Shown: piece after piece, positions 27,301 through 39,123 of the stretch
Layout: every line of letters begins with the position of its first letter
Numbering within the stretch: position 1 is the stretch's first letter
Source: Acanthornis magna
Taxonomy: Eukaryota; Chordata; Aves; Passeriformes; Acanthizidae
Direction: 5' to 3'
Length of the DNA stretch: 64,000 nt
Assembly (NCBI GenBank): GCA_036785705.1
Contig: JAWUZG010000084.1
Span: 5,205,001 to 5,269,000 of the forward strand
Made by a program: the position numbers and the translations under genes
The notes under the pieces: model-generated
What the model was told of the DNA's origin: nothing
Databases searched by the model: none
What the model saw: the letters and a program-made list of their open reading frames with translations, nothing else

Positions 27301-28760
27301 ATTAACTGCATTCAGCCAAGAGAACAAAGGGTTTAAGGGCAGACAGGACTCTATCTTAGAGTGAGCAATGCATAATGTCTTACGCAATCTGCACATCTAT
27401 CGTATCTGGAATACCTGAGCCTTTGCTTAGGTTGCAAAATACCTCAATGACAACAGAAGGGTTTATTCCTTTAAATGTCAACTTATTTTTAGGTAGTTAA
27501 TGACTTATCAGTATTTAAAAAACAAATTAAATCCACACTTAAAAGCCACAAGTATCATGAATCAATGCATCAAGCCAGGACTGCACCAAACATTGAACTG
27601 TTTTATGTTCATTCAGAGCTACTGTTTTCACAGAGTACCAGGTTTACATGGCTGGGTTTTGGCAGTGAGGGGCTACAGCGATGGCTTCTGTGAGGAGCTG
27701 CCAGGAACTTCCCTCATATCCAACAGAGCCAATGCTGGCCAAGGCTGAGCCCATCAGTGACCATGGGACCACTCCTGAGATAACAGATTATTTTAAAAGG
27801 ATCATATTTTGGTATAGTTTTGTATTGTAACTCCTTATGAATTCTACAATGAGCTGTAGGCCAACAGCACTCCAGAAAAAGCCTAAACTTGTCAAAAGTG
27901 CCATAAATCACAGAGTAGCGTATTTTCAGCTTACAGAGTGTGTTCCTGGGGAACCTGCCCATGCTCACAGCATCCCCCTGCAGCCCCAAGGAAGGGCCAG
28001 GGCTCTCCCAGACCTGCTCAGCCTGTTTGGTGGGCAAGGGCTGCACAGGCTGTGCTGGGGCCAGACCAGGCACCTCCGTACAAGATATGGGCACATCCTA
28101 ACTCACTTTTGAAAACCGCAAAAGCTCAGCTCTTCTCCTAAGTGGAAACTGAGCAAAACAATAGAGAGCTCATTAGAAAGACCCTTCCTTTAGAGATGAA
28201 AAGCCAGCAGATAAAATAGATCTGTGCTAACACAAGATTTCTTTAGGTCTGAATTAATAAGGCAGTATTTTTCCTTTTTAAGTCATTAAACACATGATTT
28301 AAATAAAAACAAAACTGGGATATTTTTTTACATGATTTAGATGCTGTTAGGATGTAAAGGGTCACAATCAATTTTGAAGTTAAGTCCTTACTAAGGGGAA
28401 TGGGATGACTTCACACCTCATATGAGGGTATTACTTCAGCAAAGCTTACTGCACACTGAACACGCAGAATATTAATTTACTACATGAAGGCCTAAGGTTT
28501 GGGGGTTTTTTGACATTTTAAATTATGAGGCATCTGCAAACAGATCCTAAATCTGAATTGCACATGGATTTTCCACACCAGCCAATTCCGATTGCCCCTA
28601 GACATCCCCTCCAGCATTAATCACTCACCCACACTCCTGTAGTTCATATTTCTTTTACTGGAACAGAGGTCTGCAAAATTCTTAAACTCTTGCCTAGAAA
28701 ACAGGAATTATTACTTATGTGACAAACTAAGTTTTAAACATAAGGGACCCAATTCTGCCT

Positions 28761-28818
28761 TCAGTTATACTGCCATAAATCTTTAACAATTCCATTAGAT
28801 TTATAACAGTGTAACTGA
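28761..28818. repeat. Degenerate hairpin repeat (old amniote palindromic family), copy 1
   Basis: The left arm at 28761-28782 (TCAGTTATACTGCCATAAAT plus CT) pairs with 28797-28818 at 19 of 22 positions. Flanks (AATTCTGCC before, GGAAATTGAGCCC after) match the phrases I associate with this old repeat of bird and reptile genomes. The family name is not known to me with confidence. Confidence 0.6.
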
Positions 28819-30019
28819 GGAGGAAATTGAGCCCAAGATATTTTCTAAATCGGTAATTAAATAGCAGAATTTCAGTTTGGCACAGAGTAAAGACCTCTTC
28901 GATTACTTCTTTGGATAAGGCTACATGCTTTTTTGTTCCTTGAATAATGATGTTATGAACAAATTAAATCATCTTATTTTCAGTAGCCTCTCTCTTACTC
29001 TGTGGAAGGACCACATCATCTTATGGAGCATCAATATGTGGCTAAATATTGCCTCACTTTCCCATCCACTTTCTCTCCCTCTTCTCCACATAAAGCTGAG
29101 ACTCCTTTATAGCTCTCCATTATTTGTACACCGTATATAGCACCTCGAGGACCTTTTCTTGTTTGGTTTCGAGGAAAGACTATATTAAACAAATGTCTAA
29201 TAATAATAAAATAGCATTTAGTCAACTCCCTTAATAGAGGAGCATGGCATCCTGTGGTCACATTATGCAGAGATTGTACTTTCCAGAAGATGCAGCCTGC
29301 TCTCCCCACACACAGGATGTGGTGCAGGAACAGGGATTTGCCACAGTTGCCCTAAACTCCCCAAGGGTCACTGGATAAGCTGTGAAAGGAACCCCTTCAG
29401 CATTAAAACTTAGATGGCACTGGGGGGGAAGAGGGCTCAATTCCCAGCTCTGCTATAAAACCCTTGATGACATCAGACAAGTTATTTAGTCCCTCTAGGC
29501 TGCTTTTCTCCATTGGGCAAGAGCAGCTTGTAAAATTTCCTGTCTCGTAATTTTAATAGAAGTGGGGTTTTAATGGCTATTTTACCTCATTTTAATTTTT
29601 GCTCAGTATTTCCAGTCCTAATGCATCTTTCCTATTATTTCCCACTTTGCTAACCTCACATGCCAGATTCCACGCCGTCCCCACCAGCTCTGCGCGTGTC
29701 ATGCTCACAGGGGTCAGTGGGAGGCTGAAACCTGGGACAACTGCTGCCAAACGGGGGCTGAGAGAGATCAAGAGCCTTTGGGGTGGCCAGGCCAAAGGAC
29801 TTTCTGAGCTGTCCCACCTGTTAATGGCACTCCTCTGGACACCCAGCTATGTAGCTCCAATGGCCTTTTCTCCCTGCCTGGCAGGCTGGAAAATTCTGCG
29901 GGCGGCTCCTCCGTGCACTCTATCCCTTACAGCAATTCTCCTCAGCACGCACCCAACCTCTGGTGATTGGGCCTCCTGCAGCTAAAAATACACCGTGCAG
30001 TCTAAATATGTAACACACA

Positions 30020-30071
30020 ATATATGCCTGCATACCTCACCTATCTAAATATATGCCTACATACCTACCTA
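30020..30071 (+). repeat. Imperfect tandem duplication, AT-rich
   Basis: ATATATGCCTGCATACCTCA is echoed 29 bp later by ATATATGCCTACATACCTAC. Confidence 0.7.
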
Positions 30072-30251
30072 ATAACAGCTACAAATATGAATCATACTAT
30101 TTCTTTGCAGAGTGCTCTCACGGTAGGCTGCATTCAGTTGCCAAAGCAAAGGAAGGACACAGCCAAGAGGTAGCCAATGCCTTGTGTATAAACCTCCTGG
30201 CTAAGGTCTCCTAAATGTATTTTAACTGTCTGGAAGGGAACACATTTTACT

Positions 30252-30288
30252 CACACACACACACACACACACGCACGCACACACACAC
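30252..30288 (+). repeat. (CA)n microsatellite with CG interruptions
   Basis: About 18 CA units, interrupted by two CG steps. Confidence 0.95.
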
Positions 30289-31291
30289 TTATTTGCACAT
30301 ATATGAATGTGCATATGTTTTTATATAGCTATTAGTAAACTCTTATTTCACCATTAATTGTACTAAAAGGTTTATTGCTGAGGGTCTATCCAAGGAAGAA
30401 CTAAACAAATGAAAATGTAATTCTTGTTCAAAGAATTAAATGCTGAAGTTACCAGGTCACATGAAGGCACCTGCTAAAATGATCCTAGGACTACTTTTGC
30501 TGTGGAAAATTATTAGTTGTCAACTATAGCCAGCCTGCTGCCCCTAAGCCCCTGAAACTGGAACTGTTCGGGTTAACATTTTCTTTTTCCACGCGTCGAA
30601 GTAGTATTACCCACCAGTTTAGGGGTAAAACTGCCGAATCCAAGGGGCTGAAGATACATTTCTCATCTGTGTTCCCTACTCACTTGCATTTGCTAGCATG
30701 ACATAAAACGCAATTTAAACTATGATTTTGAATTAATTAATCCTTTTCCATGCTAACCAAACACAAGTTGATGTTAAGGTAAAAGTTAGAAAAAGCAAAG
30801 CAGCCTCAGGCAAATAAGCTTCAGATATTTTAGCTTTGCTGCAGTGATTAGGCAAACTGAAAAAGCATTTTCTTTATTATCTGCAAACCTGGCATACTCT
30901 ACCTCACCTACTTCCACACAGATTACTGGAATATGCTCCCTAACACCTCCAGGCATGTTTTCTGTGCTGCTGCCCCCAAAACTGTCAGGCATCAAGCGTG
31001 ATATGGTTGCCTACAGACAAACCAAGATTCAGCCCAAGCCAAATCCATCCCTGCTGGTTGGATCCCCTGTGTATCCCCCGCCTCCACCAAGGAGGGTAAC
31101 CAAACAAGGAACTGGGTTGATGACCTGATCTTTTTTGATGGTTTACGCACACAGTAACCTCTGGCAAGCTTACTGCCCCCTTCAAGACAGAAAGGAGATC
31201 TCAATACAAGCATGAAATCTACCTACATCCAGAAAATCCTCAGGAGGCCTGACCTAGTTGGAGATGACTGTTGTGGCAAGGCTGTAATGAA

Positions 31292-31309
31292 GCAGTTGCG
31301 ATAGTGACG
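31292..31309 (+). promoter_or_regulatory. RFX X-box-like motif, site 2
   Basis: GCAGTTGCGATAGTGACG matches 27276-27293 at 16 of 18 positions. RFX affinity is inferred. Confidence 0.3.
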
Positions 31310-34248
31310 CTGACTTCTCACACCACAGAAGGTGCGTGTTGATCACAGTTTCTATTAACAGTGCCTGAGTACCCTGTAGGTAAAATTGTCGTGGTGCTTG
31401 ACTGACATCCCAGCAACTCCCACAGTGCACAGTGCTTTCTCAGAGTTCCAATTTTGTTGTGAATTTGGGATGCATTGCTGTCCCTTTTACATTAGGTCTA
31501 GCAAGCCATGCCACTTTTCTGTGTTAAAAGAGCATTCGTGAAATGGAATTAGCACATTCATGTCCCCAGTTTGTATTATTTTTGCTTACAAAAACATGTT
31601 CCTTAACCAAACAATGTAAACACTTTGTATGCCTAGAACAAAACCAGAAAAAATTGCAGAGGAGCCTTTTTCTACTAACTTAAACCACTACTTCTGCTGA
31701 AAGTCTGTAAACCGTTAATCCGTTAGTGTCTAATTCCAGACTTGAATCATCTGGAAGCCCAGAGCCTGAAGTATCTCTCTCTGATGTTCCAGACCAAGTG
31801 CCCAACATGAAATTGTTTGTAGGATTGGAAAATATTCATACAATGGCATTACTGCAACTTCTCAAGGGCATCACAAAAAAAAAAAACCCAAAAAAACCTT
31901 CATGCATCTGTGAGGAAATCCCTGTAAGACTCAGCTAAGATATGTATTAATTTTGAATAGCACACCCTTAGGGAGTTGTGTAAGACTCATGCCACAACCA
32001 CCACAGCATGTACTCTCCAACAGTTAGCCCAGGATCATCCCTGTAAGGTGTGGGGTGGGACATAAACCTACTTCTCGAGAGACTGCACACTCCCAGAAAA
32101 CCAAAGATGCTGTAAATTTGTGTTCCCACTGCTCCTTGTTCCCCACAGTGTTATTTCTTACCATACCTACACTGAGCAAACCCACTAAGGGAACAGGGGA
32201 ACTATTAGATGAACTTTCCCTACCAGCATGGTTCAGATGTCTGGTTTTCACCACTCATCTCACTGGCTTGAACAGCCATCTAGGACTTCCCAATTGCAGC
32301 AGCTCTTAGATGCTGGTGCAAACCATGGTGATGATGCTGGCAGCTATGGGGTCAATTTTTGATCAATTATTTTTTTCTGTTGCTGGTTGTGTAAGATGCT
32401 CCCTGTCCAAGTCTCTCTCTTTACAAAACAACAGTTTCTATGTTTTCTCACCTCTTCTGTTTCCATAAGGGTGCCCAGAACAAGAGTGTCGATTTGGATA
32501 TAACTTACCTTCCACATCCCCACATCAGCCCTTACTGGGGATGCAAGTCAGTGGTCTTCCGCCATGACTGTGTGACACCACTCAGCTGGTATTTGAGGTG
32601 GAGACACTTCTACCATAGTCTCATACTGGTCCCATGAAGAGGAATTTATGAACTGGACGCATGAAAAGAAATCTTACAGCCCATCATAACCCCCAAGCGG
32701 GCCTTATTTGTCCAACTCTAGTTGTGCCCAGGTTGTCTGAACCAGGTGTTTGCCCTAGGAGCAATCCCAGTTCTACAAAGAATGAGATCAAATAAACAAG
32801 TCAATTTTCTTTTATGCTATCTACATGCAGGGTTTTAAATTATCTTGATCTCTCGGTACTGTGCAACCAACACACTACATCAGCCTGATCAAGACTGTTT
32901 CAACTACCTCCTAGCACGACAACTATTTCTTAAAGCTGCGAAACTCTGCCTTCTGCAATTACAGGATCACAAGTTCATCTTGAGAAACCAGTGCTGGGAG
33001 AAAAACGAGCTAATATAAATCACACTAGACAACCACCTAAACGTATCCTGGATGTTCCAGTGAGGTTGCATCACTCCAGTGCTCTCATGCTAACATGTCT
33101 CAGCTCTAAACAAGGGTATTACCAAAAGAACAACGTCATAAATGACATTGCTCTGTTTAGTATGGCTCTTTGAATAGGATTAGCCATTAAAGGAATCTGA
33201 AGTGGACAAATGCCTGATCTCAACCTGCCCTGGTAGCTTACACTTAGTTCCAGGCAAGAGCTGATGTTGCCAGTACCTACTCCATGCAGTGCCTACTGAA
33301 CATTGGGAGACTTGCAGGCACACTGTTGTCTTTCCCACGAACAGGCTATAAACAACTTTCTGCGAGTTCCCCTTTTTATGGGTGACTGAAGAGAACACAT
33401 TTAGTAGAGAGAGGACAAAGTCAAAGTGCTAAAAATCACTTTCAAATGATGTCCCGGCCTTTGTGAAACATAATTTTCCAGCAAAACTCTCCAGTATATT
33501 TTCCCATTTTTTTTTAATACATCATCCTCCTCACCCAACATAGCCAATGGAATATTTGACTGCTGTGCCATGCACCTTCCACAACATTACTGACACTTCC
33601 AGGTGTGGTGCTTACCACAGCCTGCTCTCCTCTTTCTCCTCCCCAGTAGTTGATACCTTTATCACACACAGCTCTCACTGTCCCACTTAGAGTCTCTCTT
33701 TAGGATAGCAGGTTATGGCAGAGAGGGGAAAAAAAGACAAAAAAATTCTTCATCTTGTGAAGACTCTGTCACTCTATCCCAAAGCATTGACAATTTACTC
33801 TTACAAGCCCAAGAAGAAAGATCAAACCCTGTTCCCCCACATTTCAGAAATCCTCGAAGACAAGCAAGCCCAAGAACCCCTCGTTTCCACGGGCAGCAGG
33901 GCCTGTTGCTTGGCTCACAAAACCAGATCTTGCCCTCCTGCAAGCACGGCCTGCTGATGTTGCAAGAACATCCCCACATTGCAGAATCGTCATAGCCCAA
34001 GCAATTTCAGTAGTAACTTCTCAAACAGACACCGTATCTGTGGCCCTTCCTGCCCTTCCCTGCTGGCTGAGGGCTCGGCACAGGCGTCACGCGCACCGTG
34101 ACGCGACGTAGCACACTGAGCAAGCCCAGGACTGCCAGAATGTTTCTAGACAGATTTGTTTACAACCTAAGAAACCCAAATAGTGGCTTTCAGAATAGGA
34201 GTCCCATCTCCATTGCATTTGGTGCATGTTGCTGAGAGAACAAAAAGG

Positions 34249-34270
34249 AAAAAAAAAAAAAGAAAAAAAA
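34249..34270 (+). repeat. Poly(A)-rich tract
   Basis: A run of A interrupted by one G. Confidence 0.9.
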
Positions 34271-35175
34271 TACAAGAGCGTATCTTTGTACAATGATTGC
34301 AGGAATAGATGAATAAACATGAAACCTGATACTCCACATCTGGTATTTCATCACTCCAAATACCTTATTCGCATTCAAATATATTTAATACTGTGGAAAC
34401 TTTATAAGGTTAACAGTGTCTTTATGGAGGCAGTAACTTGCATGGAACTTTTAAAATTAAAAGCAATGGTAAAAGTAATTTGCAACATGTTACTGTACTC
34501 TTCATAAAGCTATTTACCTCACAGTTTCTGAATAGAAACTCAGAAAGACACCAAATAATAGCATTTAGCTACAGAATCAGGCAAGCCTACAGAATAGGAT
34601 TTCTTTTGTCAATGTTCTAGTTCAAAGTTCAATTTTAATACCCAATTTATACAAGGTGCTTTGGAAATGAAGACTATTATTACTCATCATGCAAAAATTC
34701 TATTATCTGAGCAGAAATTTTTATGAAAGTATCATTTTCCCTTTACAGAACATGCCAAGAGATTTTATGTATAACCTAATAAACATATACAGTTCTGAAA
34801 GGCTGCTATGCAATTTCTCACATTAATTAGTACTCATTCTTCTCTGTAAAACTACTAAACATGCTAAAAAACTTCCTTTTAACCAATACATACTCTTAAG
34901 TGCTTTTGTTGCAGACGTGTGTACCTCCAATGCAAACTCCTAAATGAAGAGCAGTTTACAGGTCTCAAAAATTAATACCAAATTATTTTCTTGTCTTAAA
35001 GGCAAAAGCCACCTTTGCTACCTTGAGGCTAATTTAGCAGTGCTGATAACATGTCTGCATATTCCACTTGCTAGCACCTTATGGCACTTCGGCATTGTCC
35101 CTAGAGCTGCACTAAAGCTACATCTTGCTGTAGCTAAATTAAAAAAAAAAAAGATGAAAATGTGCCCACAGAGCC

Positions 35176-35226
35176 AAATCCAACCCCATGGTAACTCCAG
35201 TGACTTCAGTGTTACACCAGGGATAA
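35176..35226. repeat. Degenerate hairpin repeat family, copy 2
   Basis: GGTAACTCCAGTGACTTCAG then TGTTACACCAGGG shows the same arrangement: a TTACACCAG arm, a GACTTCA centre and a complementary GGT.AACTCC arm with a small gap. It is more decayed than copy 1. Confidence 0.5.
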
Positions 35227-35992
35227 AAGTAGGGCTGCGTTACACAGCAGCTTTCATTCTTGCAATCTTTTCCAAAACACTCTCCCAGGAGCAAAGACAA
35301 GCACAGGCAAATATCTTGCCAATAGTGAGTTCACAGAAATGCTACAAGTTACTAAACTGCCAGCAGTAAAAGACCAACAATCAGAATGAAGTACAAACAC
35401 AGGACAGCCAATGCCCTCTAATGGGCTAGAGTTTTACTATGAGCTGGATAAACAAGGACATGGAAATTCATTGGAATGGATCTCTGAGAAGGAAGGCAAA
35501 TTATAGGGTGTCCTACTTTGTACCAGCAGATGATATTTGTGTTTGATCAATACTTCTTTTGAAACAGTACAGATGAAAAAGCCTTACCAATGCCCTGGCA
35601 AGACAAATGAAAATGGGTCTAAGAACTCAGTCTTTTGTCCATGGGCTACACTTGACTGCTTCCAAAAAGAGTGTGAACATCAATTTATAGATGTGTTCCT
35701 CTACCCTTCTTCAAGCCTTCACATTTATACCATCCTCACCTTTTTTTAATTTTATTTACTTTCAGTCAATACTGTACTAGGAGCAAAACCAACACTGTAA
35801 GACCTTCACAACCTCACTCACAAAGGAAAGAGAAAAGGAGTGATGGATAGTGCTTTCTTGCAGGAAACTTACCACATGTCCCTTGGTCAAAACTAGTTTC
35901 TGGAATTTGCCCATCCAAACCAAAACAAGCATCTTTGCTTCTTACCCAATCATCTCCTATAAATTTTAAAATGAGAGTTTCATTAAGCTTTC

Positions 35993-36007
35993 TTTTTTTT
36001 TTTTTTT
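35993..36007 (+). repeat. Poly(T) run, 15 bases
   Basis: Homopolymer, no associated element recognised. Confidence 0.9.
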
Positions 36008-37818
36008 CCCTGAGGGTTTCTTCAAGGAGCCATAACCCTGGGCCAGCTGCAGCCTGAAATGCTCATGGTCTTGCACAGGTCACAGTTTTGTCTTTACAGC
36101 CTGAGGATGCCCTGAGGCAAGAAAAAAATGTCAGGACATCCCCTTTCCTCTCCCCAGCCATGGGCCCCTGCAATCCTTTTCTGTGGGGGTAGGATCAAAA
36201 GTCTTTTGTTCTCGTCATCCTCTTGTGCCTTAAGTTACATTTTTGGGAAGGCAAGGGGAGAAGAAAACACCCTCCCCTTTCCTCCTTCATCCAAGGTCTC
36301 AGCTGTAGAGCAACAGCTGAAGTGATTCACGCTGCCCGGAGAGGTCCCAGATGTCCCTCAGTCCCCCTGGGACACCTCTCCCATCACGAGCCACACTGCT
36401 CTTGCCCAGGTGGCACCGCAGGCATGCACCCCTGGGCCACCCCTCACCCACAGATTTCAGTCACCTCAGTCCTCCTTGAGCAATACTCTGGGTTCCCTGG
36501 AGCTAGCCGACCAGAAGGAGGAAGACAGACCGCTTAGAAGCGCCAATTTAAGGATGATTTTAGACCACCACAAAGAACAGTGAAGAAACTCTGGCTGCTT
36601 GCTTACATGAATGTCACAAAGCCCTCATTAAATCAAAGGCAAAGACTCAAAATGTTTCTTCAAGCAAAATCTCTGCTCTTCTCAAAGTCTCCCTCCAAAG
36701 ATCAAAAACTGCAATTGCTTAACTTAATCCACACAGAGTGATTATTATATTTGCCTCCATAAAGATCAGATTTGTTCTGGTGCCTATATCTAAAGGTAAA
36801 TTCAGTAAGAAAATGAAATTATGCTCTCTTGACCTTTTGTGTTACATGGTTCATGAATTACTGACACATTACAATATCCCCCAACACTATGGAAGCTTAG
36901 CCATATTGCAATGTCTCTCTTGTAAGAGAAATAAACTTGGTATGCCACTAAAAGGCATTAAATTATTTTCATTATGCCACACAGAATGTAAAACACTTAC
37001 ACTGTTTTGATTTCAAAATCCTTGGAGAACAATTATGCTCTCAGGGCCATAAGACTCTATTAGAAAGTCCCCAGAAACCTAGCATGGTTTCAATAAATCC
37101 TCACTACACTACAAAGCAGTCACTCAGTTTGAAGAATGAAAACATGAGTTCATCTACTGCAAAGTCAGGATGTAAATTTGGCTCATACGGTACCCTGCAC
37201 TTCCTAACACAATTTTTTCTTCTCAATCAGGGCAACACTTTAAGTCAAGTTTTCAGCATCGGCACGCATAGCTCCTTTTTTGATTGAAAATTAACTATAT
37301 TTGATTTAGGATTAGCATAAATATGAGATGTGCCTATGCTTATGGCATTACTAGCTACCAGTATTAATCAGCAATTAGATATGCACAAATAGTTTTATAC
37401 ATATGCAATTTAACAAATGTTAACATTCAGGATTAGGAATCATTAAATGAAATGAGTGATTGTTGAAATGAACGGATAAATATGTTAATTTCTTTAATTT
37501 ATACAATGGCACAAAAAAAGCTTCAGAACACCAAAATGCAGATTTCAGGGGTGACTAGTGCGGTTGTAGGGATCCTGATTAAAAAAATATGCAGCCACCC
37601 TTATTTTGGCTGATGAGGCTGTTCAAGCCTAAGCAAGGCTTTCGAGCATAAATACACAATAAACTTGTTTGTATATCCATGCTTATGTACCCCTAGAAGG
37701 ATCACAACCTTCCAATTAGGCAAATCATCTGCCCTTTCCAAAGGAAAATAACGGCACTGAAAAGCAATCAAAAGAGGCGGAAACGAGCGAGAAGGAGAGG
37801 ACAGGAGAGATTATATTC

Positions 37819-37857
37819 CCTTGGGCAGGGGGAGAAGGGGAGAAGGAGGAGGGGGGA
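37819..37857 (+). repeat. Homopurine G-rich tract with G-quadruplex potential
   Basis: Runs of 3, 5, 4 and 6 guanines on the plus strand are separated by short purine spacers, the last about 10 nt. The tract abuts the CpG island. The long final loop makes a stable quadruplex possible but not certain. Confidence 0.6.
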
Positions 37858-37860
37858 AAA

Positions 37861-38350
37861 ACAAGCACGCAGGCAGGAAACCCGGCCCCGGCAACTTTCG
37901 GCCGAGGGCAGCTGAGATGCTCCATCCCAAGTCTTTTTTTTCCAGTTCGGTGCGGCCGCGGGGGTGACACGGCAGCTGCGGAGGGGGCCGGGTCACCCGG
38001 CAGCCGCAGTGTCCCCGTGCCCGTGACCCCGGGCGGGGGGCACAGCTGGTGGCAGCTGCAGCGCCATCTGCTCGGGGCCGCTCCGTCCCGGCCAGGTAGC
38101 GGCGAGGGACAGGGGAGCGTCCCCGGGGCACAGCCACCTACCCCCGGGACATAGCCACCCACCGCACACGGGCACTCGAGAAAGGGCTCTGCCGGCCCCA
38201 AGGAGGGGTTTGGAAAATGGGAAAGAGAAAGCAAAGGAGCGAGAGAGAGCTCGGAGCAGCGGGACGAGAGCGACACAACCCCGCACGGCACAAGGAGATG
38301 TCAGTGTCCCTCCGCAGAGCGTGTGTTTATGGAATGCTGGCAGCACGTCA
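37861..38350. promoter_or_regulatory. Intragenic CpG island downstream of the TEAD1 start exon
   Basis: By hand count this block holds roughly 40 CpG dinucleotides in about 490 bp, at a GC content of roughly 65%. The flanking intron is AT-rich and CpG-poor. CpG islands in vertebrates mark unmethylated promoters or, less often, active enhancers. It lies about 0.6 kb downstream of the start exon along the gene. A TEAD1 transcript starting here would lack the AUU exon, and an antisense transcript would run back across it. Direction cannot be told from sequence, and no TATA box is evident. Open frames of up to 188 codons across the island are composition artefacts. Confidence 0.75.
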
Positions 38351-38360
38351 TCTGATTTAT
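38329..38360 (+). promoter_or_regulatory. Motif cluster at the CpG-island edge: M-CAT-like, CRE-like and PBX/HOX-like sites
   Basis: Within 32 bp the plus strand carries TGGAATGC (TEAD/M-CAT core GGAATG at 38331-38336), ACGTCAT (CRE/ATF-like, 38345-38351) and TGATTTAT (a PBX-HOX composite motif, 38353-38360). The motifs are seen directly; any binding is inference. A TEAD site in the TEAD1 gene would permit autoregulation. Confidence 0.4.
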
Positions 38361-38915
38361 AGCAGATTGCACGGAGGGAAAGGGAAAGAAAAACAAACCA
38401 AAAAAATAGAGAGAGAAAAAGACGCAAAAGCACCCCTAACTTGCCTATTTCACCGAGAGGCTCTGAATGCAACAAGAACTTTATCACTTTGCAGTTGGGT
38501 ATTGCATAATCTCCCCCACCACCACACAGACTGCGCTTCCCATTTCCCTGTCATCTCCATTTAGTAAAAAATAAAGAAAAATGCCTACTTTTTTTATGCC
38601 TGAGGAGTGACACATTTAAATGCTTCATTTAAACATTCGCAGTCAGCCACAGCATAGAATTTGTCAAGGCAATTATATAAGGTAACTAATAAGACAATTC
38701 TGTATCGATATTGTTTCCTAGTGCCAACCCTGAAGGAACTGGCTTGGACAGTCCTGACCACCACATCCGCTCAGCTGACCTCTCTCAGCTTCACAGATTT
38801 CTTAACCATTTACTCCAAAAGTACCAAAATCAGAACCAGGAATATCACGTAAAAACAAGCTGGGCTTTACAGTTCTCATATTGGAACAATTATTTCCAAA
38901 GGCTAAATATGTACC

Positions 38916-38921
38916 ACTTAC
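38916..38921 (-). promoter_or_regulatory. TEAD1: TEAD1 splice donor
   Basis: The minus-strand sequence G|GTAAGT is a near-perfect U1 match. It follows the Met-Tyr codons of GKMYG and splits the Gly codon after its first base, the phase I expect at this position in TEAD genes. Confidence 0.92.
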
Positions 38922-39123
38922 CATACATTTTGCCTTCATCTGATAAGATGATTTTCCTCCTCCCACATGGTGGATAGATAGCTAGAGCCTCCTGAAAGCT
39001 CTGTTCAATGTCAGGACTCCAGACACCTTCTGCATCATTGTCAATAGGTTTATCTGCAGAATCACTCATTCTTTCAATATCTTCGGCAGGACTCTCGCTG
39101 CCGCTCCAGCTGCTGGGCTCAAT
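38922..39123 (-). CDS. TEAD1: TEAD1 (TEF-1), first coding exon, non-AUG start, N-terminal part of the TEA domain
   Basis: TEAD1 is a nuclear transcription factor. Its TEA domain binds M-CAT elements (CATTCC/GGAATG), and its C-terminal domain recruits YAP/TAZ and VGLL co-activators at the end of the Hippo pathway. Read on the minus strand, the exon encodes an acidic, Ser-rich N-terminus ([20 protein letters not shown]) followed by the start of the TEA domain: [20 protein letters not shown], then [20 protein letters not shown] and GKMY, with the first base of a Gly codon at the donor. The block after residue 22 is nearly invariant across TEAD1-4. The [13 protein letters not shown] leader is specific to TEAD1; TEAD4 and TEAD3 have different N-termini. 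The exon carries 67 full codons plus one base (phase 1). It holds TEA helix 1 and the following loop; the recognition helix must lie in later exons outside the window. No ATG precedes the conserved leader, so ATT at 39123-39121 is taken as the start, as reported for mammalian TEF-1. Compared with mammalian TEAD1 as I remember it, residues 15-16 read Asp-Ile instead of Asn-Met. Confidence 0.96.
39121..39123 (-). promoter_or_regulatory. TEAD1: Non-AUG (AUU) initiation codon of TEAD1
   Basis: The minus-strand context is GCCATCACC-ATT-G, with a purine at -3 and G at +4, which is a strong Kozak environment. AUU initiation has been described for mammalian TEF-1. The codon lies exactly where the conserved peptide EPSSWSGSE begins. 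The nearest downstream in-frame ATG is codon 19, at 39069-39067. Confidence 0.85.

Larger units (their letters stand above)
16535..28760. other. Gene-free intron sequence with palindrome and RFX-like site
   Basis: A GC-richer block (16535-17120) directly follows the CR1 copy. The 201-codon frame there is low-complexity in character and open on both strands. The remainder is unique AT-rich sequence apart from the sites listed separately. Confidence 0.55.
28819..37818. other. Gene-free intron sequence
   Basis: Unique sequence with the (CA)n tract, several homopolymers and one hairpin-repeat copy. No exon-like block recognised. Confidence 0.55.
1..38921 (-). other. TEAD1: TEAD1 intron following the first coding exon (incomplete; runs off the window)
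   Basis: The next TEAD1 exon should encode the segment starting RNELIARYIKLRTGKTRTRK. I did not recognise it on the minus strand in this interval, so the intron is at least 38.9 kb. Large introns are typical of TEAD1. Sub-regions are listed separately. Confidence 0.75.

Noticed and set aside
37725..38291. 188-codon minus-strand frame across the CpG island (and a 164-codon frame overlapping it)
   Set aside because: Open frames occur in several phases because the GC-rich island has few stops. The peptides are Pro/Gly/Arg-rich with no domain, and no splice structure is evident.
38922..39123. Assignment of the exon to TEAD3 or TEAD4 instead of TEAD1
   Set aside because: The TEA-domain part is shared, but the [13 protein letters not shown] leader is the TEAD1 N-terminus; TEAD4 and TEAD3 leaders differ.
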